The notes under the pieces: generated by a model | The model's input: the letters and a program-made list of their open reading frames with translations, nothing else | Database searches by the model: none | What the model was told of the DNA's origin: nothing | Translations under genes and position numbers: made by a program | Shown: positions 24,108 through 31,710 of the stretch, in pieces | How the letters are laid out: each line of letters begins with the position of its first letter | How positions within the stretch are numbered: the first letter of the stretch is position 1 | Assembly (NCBI GenBank): GCA_016888885.1 | Contig: CP069437.1 | Coordinates: 1,922,001-1,986,000, forward strand | Direction of reading: 5' to 3' | DNA from: Faucicola sp902506215 | GTDB taxonomy: Bacteria; Pseudomonadota; Gammaproteobacteria; Pseudomonadales; Moraxellaceae | Length of the DNA: 64,000 nt

Positions 24108-24446
24108 ATGCAAATCATCTCTGAAGATTATATTGCGCTTGGCACGCTTGATGCGGGCTATATTGCAGGCAGTGGCGACGGTATTGTAACCATTGGCGGT
24201 CAACCCGCAGCTTGTAAGATATTAGTGTTTGACGCAGCTAAAGTTATAATAGAGCAGCATATAATAAGTCTAAAAAATGGGCATTATCTATTAAATAACC
24301 TTGACCCAAGCAAGCAATACATGGTAATGGCTCGCGACTACAATCGTGAGTACGAGCCTGCGGTGTGGGATTATGTGACCCCCGCAACAGATTTGACAAT
24401 ACAGCAGCAACAGGAGTTGTGGCAATCATGGCAGACACCAACGTAA
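24108..24446 (+). CDS. Small tail protein with carboxypeptidase-regulatory-like beta domain
   Basis: A 112-residue protein that starts on the base after the upstream stop. GQPAACKILVFDAAKVIIEQ, then GHYLLNNLDPSKQYMVMARD has the pattern of transthyretin/CarboxypepD-reg-like domains often found at phage tail tips. It overlaps the next gene by 19 bases. Confidence 0.58.
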   Translation: MQIISEDYIALGTLDAGYIAGSGDGIVTIGGQPAACKILVFDAAKVIIEQHIISLKNGHYLLNNLDPSKQYMVMARDYNREYEPAVWDYVTPATDLTIQQQQELWQSWQTPT

Positions 24447-26269
24447 AACCCAATGCACTGCCATTACCGCTTGTTAAAAAAATCAGTGAGCGCGTAGCAA
24501 GTAATGTTTTACCGCTAACGCTTAATCGTAAACTTGGCACGCTTGACGCGGTCATTATCACGCCTACCGACCCTACCGACCCGACAACGCCAAAACGCAC
24601 GATGTCAGGCGTTAGTATCGCTATGCGTGGCAGTACAGTGGCAGTGGTGGATATCGCAAAGCGTAGCAACAATTTGCAGCTTGCTATTGCCATCGCTGAG
24701 ACTGCCCGCGCTTATCGTCAAATGGGCGTTACTGTGGCGGATGATTATTGGTCGCTGTTAAAGCCGTTTATTAATTTAGGCAATGCGACTGCTACCGAGT
24801 ACAGCGATGTTGTCAATCTAGCAAATCAGTTTGATAGTTATTGGTATCAATATACTTTGATTGCCAATGCAACGCGGATTAATGTATCTGATACCGTTGG
24901 GCTGGCAACGGTATTAATCAATGATAGCGCAAGGATAGTAAGTTTTGAGACGCGGCAATTTGAGCCGCAGCAGCCCGCGATTGGTTTAGCGACAAGTTTA
25001 CAAAACAATGAGCATGGTGTGTTTGTTGGCAATCGTAGTCAATCACGTACGCAGCACGCTGTGCCCGTACCTTGGCGATATTATGCGATACCCGATGATA
25101 CACCGCCGCCGATTGTTGGCGCGTGTCATATCAGACCGCCATCAAGCCGGTTGCCACTTAATTTGACGCGCAAGCGTAACGGTTTACCATCGTCACAACT
25201 GCCCTTGCCATTAACTTGCTGGCATGACCAGTCGCCCGAATTTGTCCCCGACTTACGGAGTTATATTGTGTTAAATACAATCACCGCGACACTAGGCGGC
25301 ATTGCGATTGACCCGATTGATTTTAATATCAAAACCGACCTTGATAGCTATTGCTGGCAAGGTGGCATCAAAATCAGTGATAGCCAATATCAAAAGGTCA
25401 AAGCCAAACTTGACGTAGCGCGTGGCAGTGAGCCGCTAGTGATAGTCACGGTCAATGGCGTGTCGTATAGCTTTATCGCTGAGGAGATTAGCCGTAATCG
25501 TGTGTTTGGTAATTACTCGTATAGCATTAGTGGGCGCAGTATCACATCTCACTTGGGCAAAGATTACGCACACAGCCAAGGCGGCACGATTAATCAAGAT
25601 TTGTACGCCAGTCAAATTATCAATATGCAGTTGGCGGATTTGCCTTTTAGTATTGACCGCTTTGAAGTCAAAGATTGGCTGATACCTGCAGGTACGCTAA
25701 ATACCAGCAACCAAACACCGATTAGCATCATCAGTCAAATTGCACAAGCTTGCGGTGCTGAAGCGATTAGCGACCCGTTAGAGCCTAAGTTATCAATCAT
25801 TCCACGTTGGAAAAAGCCCGCGTGGGAAATGGCTACTGCCACGGCTGATTTGGTCATACCTATGGGCGTAGTGCAATCAATCAGCGACCAAAAACGCGTA
25901 AACCCACGTTATAACACAGTGACTTTAATTGGACGTACGAAAGGCTTTGAAGTATATCGTGCGCGTGAAGGGCGTAACTTAATCGCACCCGTGGCGAATT
26001 GGTATTTATACACAGACAAGGATTGTGTGATACCGCGTGGCATACAGCTATTATCAGACAGTGGCACACACGGGCTTTATACGCTCAAAATACGCGTTGC
26101 CGATAAGTACAATATGCCGCTTGTTGAGCTTGGGCAGATTTTACAGATTAGTGACCCCGAGGGTGCGTGGAAAGGGATTGTAACAGGCGTATCGCTTGAT
26201 GTTGGGCGCGATAATGACGCAATTACGGTATGGCAGACAGTCAACATTGACCGTTATTTGGACGTTTAA
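24428..26269 (+). CDS. Tail hub-like protein
   Basis: A 613-residue protein. Start ATG 24428 follows AGGAG and avoids the deep overlap of an in-frame start at 24365. The second half (about 280-613) has hub-like features: SDSQYQKVKAKLDVARGSEP, a domain PISIISQIAQACGAEAISD as in hub proteins that thread the tail channel, and a closing OB-like part PLVELGQILQISDPEGAWKG. The N-terminal 250 residues are beta-rich and specific to this phage. Function inferred. Confidence 0.6.
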   Translation: MADTNVKPNALPLPLVKKISERVASNVLPLTLNRKLGTLDAVIITPTDPTDPTTPKRTMSGVSIAMRGSTVAVVDIAKRSNNLQLAIAIAETARAYRQMGVTVADDYWSLLKPFINLGNATATEYSDVVNLANQFDSYWYQYTLIANATRINVSDTVGLATVLINDSARIVSFETRQFEPQQPAIGLATSLQNNEHGVFVGNRSQSRTQHAVPVPWRYYAIPDDTPPPIVGACHIRPPSSRLPLNLTRKRNGLPSSQLPLPLTCWHDQSPEFVPDLRSYIVLNTITATLGGIAIDPIDFNIKTDLDSYCWQGGIKISDSQYQKVKAKLDVARGSEPLVIVTVNGVSYSFIAEEISRNRVFGNYSYSISGRSITSHLGKDYAHSQGGTINQDLYASQIINMQLADLPFSIDRFEVKDWLIPAGTLNTSNQTPISIISQIAQACGAEAISDPLEPKLSIIPRWKKPAWEMATATADLVIPMGVVQSISDQKRVNPRYNTVTLIGRTKGFEVYRAREGRNLIAPVANWYLYTDKDCVIPRGIQLLSDSGTHGLYTLKIRVADKYNMPLVELGQILQISDPEGAWKGIVTGVSLDVGRDNDAITVWQTVNIDRYLDV

Positions 26270-26291
26270 ACAGGTCGTAAAAGGTAGTTAA

Positions 26292-26519
26292 ATGAATTTA
26301 TTAAGCCAATTTCAGCAAATTTTTAATCAAGAAGAACGTGCGTTTGCGACAATAACAGGCGTGCGTGATGACGGTAAGCTTATCGCAACTATGCCCACAG
26401 GGGCAGTGGTTTTGCTCACTGGCAATGTCGATATCGGTAAAAATGTATTTTATGACCGCGTGACAAGTAAAGTGCTCGAAGAAGCGCCTAACGTGACGTT
26501 TACAGAGTATGGGGTTTAA
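26292..26519 (+). CDS. Small tail-region protein, unknown function
   Basis: A 75-residue protein: an N-terminal helix (MNLLSQFQQIFNQEERAFAT) and a small beta barrel-like part (VRDDGKLIATMPTGAVVLLT). AAAAGG precedes ATG. It is last in the tail-tip unit before a separately promoted gene. Confidence 0.6.
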   Translation: MNLLSQFQQIFNQEERAFATITGVRDDGKLIATMPTGAVVLLTGNVDIGKNVFYDRVTSKVLEEAPNVTFTEYGV

Positions 26520-26520
26520 C

Positions 26521-26549
26521 TTTACTTTTAGTCAAATCGTGTTTATGAT
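26521..26549 (+). promoter_or_regulatory. Probable sigma-70 promoter of the zinc-ribbon membrane protein
   Basis: TTTACT (26521-26526), 17-bp spacer, TATGAT (26544-26549), 31 bp before ATG 26580. This suggests independent expression in the lysogen. Confidence 0.5.
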
Positions 26550-26579
26550 TTATCAATCAGAAACAATTGAGTAAGAATT

Positions 26580-27125
26580 ATGGCTAAAGGTGTCGTTTGT
26601 CCGCATTGTAAAAGCAGTTTAAAAGGTGATGTAAAAGTAAATGAAAATATTACTTGCTCACACTGCTTAAAGCCTTTTATAGCGAGAGATTTGTATATAA
26701 AAGCTTTTGAAGACAATACACCTAGCTTCAATAATCTTTGGCAGAATCATAGTCAAAAAATTTTAACTGGTACTGTTGTCTTATTGGGTTTAATATTGTT
26801 TGTTGTATGGCTTAATTTGCCAACCAGCGCACCGCAACCAATAAAGAACCCGGATGGCACAACGCAAGGCTCTGACGAAGATGGCAAATATTTTAGCAGT
26901 TGGGACGGCTCAAACGCTGAATTGGTCTCTTATGTCAAAAAAGGCATGAAAGACCCAAGCTCATTTGAGCACGTTGAAACACGCTTCAATGATAAAGGTG
27001 ACCATTATGAAATTTATATGCAATTTCGTGGTAAAAATTCTTTCAATGCAGTAGTTACACAGCAAGTTACTGCTGATTTTAATAAAGCGACTAGAACACT
27101 TAGTAATATTCAAGAACGCAAATAA
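26580..27125 (+). CDS. Cargo protein: zinc ribbon, membrane span and C-terminal FRGKNSF domain
   Basis: A 181-residue protein. Two CxxC pairs (CPHC near residue 6 and CSHC near 31) form a zinc ribbon, one membrane span follows (about 61-80, ILTGTVVLLGLILFVVWL), then an exported domain with VKKGMKDPSSFEHVETRF and YMQFRGKNSFNAVVTQQV, a motif I associate with small membrane proteins of Moraxellaceae and relatives. Low GC, own promoter and position between late units mark it as phage cargo, perhaps acting on the envelope or on superinfecting phages. No function is known to me. Confidence 0.62.
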   Translation: MAKGVVCPHCKSSLKGDVKVNENITCSHCLKPFIARDLYIKAFEDNTPSFNNLWQNHSQKILTGTVVLLGLILFVVWLNLPTSAPQPIKNPDGTTQGSDEDGKYFSSWDGSNAELVSYVKKGMKDPSSFEHVETRFNDKGDHYEIYMQFRGKNSFNAVVTQQVTADFNKATRTLSNIQERK

Positions 27126-27126
27126 C

Positions 27127-27146
27127 CTACTGAACTACTTCAACTA
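27127..27146 (+). promoter_or_regulatory. Putative late promoter activator site, copy 4 (tape-measure unit)
   Basis: The motif starts one base after the cargo gene's stop codon. Here the dyad is longer, TGAA-N4-TTCA, centred at 27136.5. CAAACT (27168-27173) at +41 is a -10 candidate at the same offset as in copy 2. Confidence 0.6.
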
Positions 27147-27173
27147 TCCGCACAAAGCCAAATCAATCAAACT

Positions 27174-27202
27174 AACCCTATTTATCACAAATAGGGTTTT
27201 TT
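27174..27202 (+). terminator. Stem-loop with U-tract before the tape-measure gene
   Basis: AACCCTATTT (27174-27183) pairs with AAATAGGGTT (27189-27198), followed by TTTT. It ends three bases before ATG 27206. Confidence 0.8.
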
Positions 27203-27205
27203 ATT

Positions 27206-30200
27206 ATGGCAGACGCGAATTTTGAAGCATCACTCCGCATAAAAGCAGGGGTTGAAGGTACAGACAACATTGACAAACTCGCCAAGTCAATCAGTGAAGC
27301 AGGTGTTGACGTCACAGGTCTAACCGAAGAATCAGCAAAACTTGCCAAACAGTTTGGCGAAATTGAACAAAAACAGGCGCTCATTGACCAATTTCGTGAA
27401 CTCAAAAAAGCCACCAGTGAAGCCAATGCCGAATGGCGAGCTGCTCAAGATGCTACCGCTGCTTATACATCACAAATCCAAGACGCCAAAGATAGCCTTG
27501 AAGCCTTAGAGGTCGCAATGCGGAATCAAGGCGATATGTCACAAGAAGAAGCCCGTGCTACCCAAGCAGAATACAATGCGATGGTGCGTGAAATTCGCAA
27601 TCTTGAACAAGCACAAGCCAACCAAGCAACCAGAGCTAGCCAATTAAGCACACAATACGATGACCTCAATAGCCAGCTAGTACAAACCCGCTCTGCTATG
27701 CACGATGTCGGGCTATCAACCACAGGGCTCAATGCCCAACAGCAAGCTTTAACCCGAGAAAGTGAGCAAGCGCAAGCTGCACTTGGTGAGCTGACAGCCG
27801 AAGCCGAACGCCTTAATGCTATTGCCCAAGCCCGTGTCACGTTAGGTATCGACACTGATGATAACGCACGTCGTCAAATCGAAGAAGTCACCGCAGCGTA
27901 TGAGACACTGCGTGATAGCGGTACACTAACAGCCGAAGAATTAGCAAGAGCCAATCAATTACACACAGCAAGGGTCGCAGAACTTGAAGCCCAGTTGGGT
28001 GAAACTGCTCCCACGCTTGAAACATTAACCGAAGAGTTTGGCAAGGTAACCGCTGCGGCTGGTGGTCTGGCGTATGTCACAAAGGCAGCTATGGACTTTG
28101 AAACCGCCATGTCTGGGGTTAAAAAAGTCGTCGATGGCACACCCGAGCAAATCCAAGCCTTATCAGCCCAAATACAGCAGATGTCAATCGACATGGGGAT
28201 GGGTACAGATGCCATTGCCGAGATTGCAGCCCAAGGCGGTCAATTGGGCATTCCTATCGAAAAGTTAGGCGAATTTACCAAGATGGCAGGTGAGATGTCA
28301 GTTGCCTTTGGTATGACCGCTGAGGATGCTGGCGATGCTGCGGCAAAAATTGCCAATGTCTTTGGTATCCCCATCGAAGAAGTGGGTAAACTTGGCGATG
28401 CCATTAACACGCTTGGTAATACATCGGCTGCCAAAGAATCGGAAATTGTTGATGTGATGCAACGTATCGGTGGACAGGCCAAGCAATTTGGACTTGCCAC
28501 CGAACAGGCGGCTGCCTTATCGGCTGCTTTTATTAGTTTAGGCAAATCGCCCGATGTGGCAGGGACAGCGATTAACGCGCTATTGACCAAGCTACAAACC
28601 GCCAATGTGCAGTCTGATGATTTTAAAGAGGCTTTAGCAGGTATTGGCATTAATGCTAATAAGCTCGCCGATGATATTAATGCCAACCCACAACAGGCTT
28701 TAAGTAATTTTCTAAAAACATTATCCGAGATGGATAAGCAACAACGCTCAGTAACGACATTTAAGCTATTTGGCCAAGAGTATGTGGATGATGTTAATGC
28801 CTTGGTTGGCGGTCTTGATACCTACAATAAAGCATTAGATTCGGTCAAAGACAAATCTGCCACCGCAGGGGCGATGCAAAAAGAGTTTAATGCCAAGATG
28901 GACTCCTCAGCTCAGTCGATTGAGCAAGCAAAACAGTCTATCAATGTATTAGCTCAAACCGTGGGTAAAGAACTGTTGCCTGTCGTATCACTGGGGGCAA
29001 AAGCAGTCGGTGGATTGGCTCAAGGTATCGGTGACTTTGCAGAGTCGCATCCTATTTTTACCAAAATTGCGGTGGTTATTGCATCAGCTCAAGTGGCATT
29101 GATTGCATTAAATAGTACGATGACGTTAGCAGGGGCTATTGGATTACGTTCTGGGCTGCAAGTTGCTGAAGGTGCAGCTGCCGCGACCACAGGTCTTAAT
29201 GTTGCTACTGTATCGGCGACTCGTCTAAATGCGGCAATGGGTGGATTAGGCGCAGCTGCGGGTGGTGTGGTAGGGGTTGCCGCCAGTCTAAATAAAGTCA
29301 CAGTTGGGGCAGATTTGGCAGCACGTAACTTTGCTAAACTTGCGACCCAAGCATTTGCTGTGACAATGGCATTTGATGCAGGTGAAAGTGTTGGGGATTG
29401 GCTCTACAAAAACAGCGATTTAGCACGGGGACTTGGTGATCACTTGGCAATGATACCGGCTGCCATTCACTCGATTTCAACCACAGGCAATCTTGACCAA
29501 TTCCGCAAAAACTTTGAAACTAGCGAAGAAAGTGCAAAACGTTTAGCTGCCGAAACTAAAAATATTACCAAATCCACTGAAGAGTTGGCTGCTGAACAAG
29601 CCAAAGCCGCATCAGCTGCAAAATTACAAGCCGATGCCAACCTACAACTTGCCAATGATATCAAGCTTACCGAAGCAAATCTTGAAGCTATGAAGGATCG
29701 CTTGGCTGAAATGGAAGCAGGCGGACAAAAAAACACCCAAGGATATAAAAATTTATCCACAGAAATTGAAAAAACCACAGACAAACTTGCTGCGCTCAAG
29801 GCAGAGGCTGAAAAAAAAGGTATTGGTGAGCTGCTCAAAACCGACCTTGACAAAACTGCTGAATCTTTTAAAGCCTTGGGGCTTGATGTTGATGCGTTTG
29901 CCACAGGAATTGATGGTAAAGCCACCGCTGCCCTCAATGGATTTGTGGACGTCGCACATCTAGCTGATGGTGACATTCGCAAACTTGCCTTAGCTTATAA
30001 TGCTGCTAAAGATGCTGCTGGTGATAACCAAGCCGCACAGGACGAACTCAATAATAAACTAAATCAAGTCACTGAAGGCAATACCCAACTTGCCGAAGCC
30101 GTCAAAAAAGCCGCCAAAGAACAGAAAGAAGCCAAATCCGCCAGTGAAGAGCAAGCCGCTGCTCTCGACAAACTCGGTGTTAGCGTGGTTGATGCCAATA

Positions 30201-31552
30201 ACGGCATGAGCAAAGGCGGTATGGAGATGATCTCCACGCTGAAGGCAGGCGTGGTTGCGATAAAAGAACAATCCACTAGCGCCACTGCGCTTAAAACATC
30301 ACTGCAACAAGCATTTGAAACATCCATCGCCGCCGCCAAAACTAAAGGCGACTTTGTGGCTATCAAAAAGACCATCGATGATGCAGGCGTGGCAAGTAGC
30401 CTAACAGCCGACCAACTAAAAATCCTAAACGCGGGTATCGCTGGTGGCGGTGAAGCGGCAAAGGCAAGCCGTGAAGAAATAGAAAAATACAATAAATCAA
30501 TAGCGAGTAATACAAAAGTCACTTTTGATCAGGTTTTTGCTGAAAACAAAAAATGGATTGAAAGCCAAAAGTCTACTCGTCAAGCCTACAAAGAAACAGG
30601 CGACGCTGCCAAAGAAGCTGGCGAGAAAGCCGAAAAAGCCCAAGAAAAAGTTGCTAATAGTGGTGCTGGTGTTGCTGGTATGTTGGCAAGGGCTTATGAC
30701 AAACTAACCTCCACAATCAACAGTGGACTGCAAAGTGTTGGGGTTACCAGTGAGCAGGTGCACAAAATATTCCTCGCGCGCATGAAAGCGGTTAATAGCA
30801 TGGGCGCGTTTGTCGTTGGCGATATTACAGGGTTTAGCACATTATTTAGTAACCTATCGCGACTACAAAAACAGACCGAAGAGAATTTAAAAGCCTTTAA
30901 TGATATTAAAACCAGTACCATTGCAATGACACAATCGCTTGGCGATGCAGCAGTGACTACTAATGATTTAGGTAAAGCACAACTATTGTTGCATCATGCA
31001 ACAGGGGCTACTTACGAAGGCATTGCTAAAATTGATAATGCCACTCTTGATAACTTAAAACGCCAAATTGATAGCACAAAACAAAAATTTGATGACTTAT
31101 CTAAATCTGCTAAAGATACCGCCGATGGTTTACAAACACAGCTTGCAAGGCTTAAAGGTGACGATACAACCGCTCGGCAACTTGAGCAAACCAAGAAACT
31201 CGCTGAACTTCAAGAAAGGGTTAATGAAGCTAGAAAACGCGGTAACACTGAAGAAATCGCGCAATTGCAACGCGCCTTTGATTTACAAAAACAAATCAAT
31301 GATGAGGAAAATCGTCAAGCCAGTGTTAAACTACAACAGGAGCAACAAGCTAAACAAGCCAATGCTCAGAAACAAGCTCAAGCGAATAGCTCATATAATC
31401 AGCCCGTCCAGTCAACATCTAGCAATACCCAATCAGTCAATGCTAAAGACGTTGCCAACTCATTTGCAGATTTGATTGAACAAGCCAAGAAAGAAGGAGC
31501 TAATTTACTTGCACAGCAATTGATGGATGAAGCTAAACGTTTGGCTAGATAA
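27206..31552 (+). CDS. Tail tape measure protein (TP901 type)
   Basis: Sets tail length and helps DNA entry. The 1448-residue protein has N-terminal coiled coils (about 40-270), the TP901 core around 290-480 (AMDFETAMSGVKKVVDGTPE, then GTAINALLTKLQTANVQSDD), hydrophobic stretches at about 600-720 (IFTKIAVVIASAQVALIALN, GAAAGGVVGVAASL) and long coiled coils to the end, with a Gln-rich tail. It has no Shine-Dalgarno, only a terminator U-tract before ATG, as with the endolysin. Its place after all tail-tip genes, as the last gene of the phage with its own late promoter, is unusual. Confidence 0.92.
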   Translation: MADANFEASLRIKAGVEGTDNIDKLAKSISEAGVDVTGLTEESAKLAKQFGEIEQKQALIDQFRELKKATSEANAEWRAAQDATAAYTSQIQDAKDSLEALEVAMRNQGDMSQEEARATQAEYNAMVREIRNLEQAQANQATRASQLSTQYDDLNSQLVQTRSAMHDVGLSTTGLNAQQQALTRESEQAQAALGELTAEAERLNAIAQARVTLGIDTDDNARRQIEEVTAAYETLRDSGTLTAEELARANQLHTARVAELEAQLGETAPTLETLTEEFGKVTAAAGGLAYVTKAAMDFETAMSGVKKVVDGTPEQIQALSAQIQQMSIDMGMGTDAIAEIAAQGGQLGIPIEKLGEFTKMAGEMSVAFGMTAEDAGDAAAKIANVFGIPIEEVGKLGDAINTLGNTSAAKESEIVDVMQRIGGQAKQFGLATEQAAALSAAFISLGKSPDVAGTAINALLTKLQTANVQSDDFKEALAGIGINANKLADDINANPQQALSNFLKTLSEMDKQQRSVTTFKLFGQEYVDDVNALVGGLDTYNKALDSVKDKSATAGAMQKEFNAKMDSSAQSIEQAKQSINVLAQTVGKELLPVVSLGAKAVGGLAQGIGDFAESHPIFTKIAVVIASAQVALIALNSTMTLAGAIGLRSGLQVAEGAAAATTGLNVATVSATRLNAAMGGLGAAAGGVVGVAASLNKVTVGADLAARNFAKLATQAFAVTMAFDAGESVGDWLYKNSDLARGLGDHLAMIPAAIHSISTTGNLDQFRKNFETSEESAKRLAAETKNITKSTEELAAEQAKAASAAKLQADANLQLANDIKLTEANLEAMKDRLAEMEAGGQKNTQGYKNLSTEIEKTTDKLAALKAEAEKKGIGELLKTDLDKTAESFKALGLDVDAFATGIDGKATAALNGFVDVAHLADGDIRKLALAYNAAKDAAGDNQAAQDELNNKLNQVTEGNTQLAEAVKKAAKEQKEAKSASEEQAAALDKLGVSVVDANNGMSKGGMEMISTLKAGVVAIKEQSTSATALKTSLQQAFETSIAAAKTKGDFVAIKKTIDDAGVASSLTADQLKILNAGIAGGGEAAKASREEIEKYNKSIASNTKVTFDQVFAENKKWIESQKSTRQAYKETGDAAKEAGEKAEKAQEKVANSGAGVAGMLARAYDKLTSTINSGLQSVGVTSEQVHKIFLARMKAVNSMGAFVVGDITGFSTLFSNLSRLQKQTEENLKAFNDIKTSTIAMTQSLGDAAVTTNDLGKAQLLLHHATGATYEGIAKIDNATLDNLKRQIDSTKQKFDDLSKSAKDTADGLQTQLARLKGDDTTARQLEQTKKLAELQERVNEARKRGNTEEIAQLQRAFDLQKQINDEENRQASVKLQQEQQAKQANAQKQAQANSSYNQPVQSTSSNTQSVNAKDVANSFADLIEQAKKEGANLLAQQLMDEAKRLAR

Positions 31553-31560
31553 TCAAAAAT

Positions 31561-31595
31561 AAACCCCATTTAAAGGATATTTAAACGGGGTTTTT
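31561..31595 (+). terminator. Terminator after the tape-measure gene
   Basis: AACCCCATTTAAA (31562-31574) pairs with TTTAAACGGGGTT (31580-31592) with one mismatch, then T-run. It closes phage transcription before the right end. Confidence 0.85.
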
Positions 31596-31621
31596 ATGTC
31601 TTTATTTCTTGCATTTAATAC

Positions 31622-31710
31622 TGCATAATTATGCACAATTAATCACAAATCGCTATTTTTTCTATGCACAATTAAATGCAAATTTATGCACAAAAAAACG
31701 CGACCTTACA
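31622..31710. other. Prophage right end with three transposase-type binding sites
   Basis: ATGCACA occurs at 31631-31637, 31664-31670 and 31686-31692, each followed by an A-rich half (copies at 31631 and 31664 share ATGCACAATTAA). The inner-to-outer spacings are 33 and 22 bp; the 22-bp spacing of the two outermost sites equals that of R2 and R1 in Mu. The palindrome TGCATAATTATGCA (31622-31635) overlaps the innermost site. The terminus is ...CCTTACA at 31710. Host sequence resumes with CTTCT, predicted to be the 5-bp target duplication. Confidence 0.8.

Larger units (their letters stand above)
1..31710 (+). mobile_element. Mu-like transposable prophage, right-hand ~31.7 kb (left end outside window)
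   Basis: Seen: consecutive genes for transposase A (C-terminal part), ATPase B, GemA, Mor-type activator, Gam, endolysin, holin, DUF1804, terminase, DUF935 portal, MuF head protein, protease/scaffold, capsid, tail tube and tape measure, nearly all on the plus strand. The right boundary is set at 31710 because three ATGCACA sites crowd the last 80 bp and the interrupted glutamate-synthase-like reading frame resumes at 31711. The terminal dinucleotide is CA, as expected for a transposase of this family. A tail tube and a long tape measure without a recognisable contractile sheath suggest a siphovirus form (B3/D3112-like) rather than a myovirus. Repressor, integration left end and most of gene A are not in the window. 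Confidence 0.93.

Noticed and set aside
24365..24427. Upstream extension of the hub-like protein
   Set aside because: It would overlap the previous gene by 82 bp; ATG 24428 has AGGAG and a short overlap.
28240..30522. Long minus-strand ORFs inside the tape-measure gene
   Set aside because: They are Ala/Ser-rich mirror frames of a coiled-coil gene with strong codon bias, without ribosome sites.
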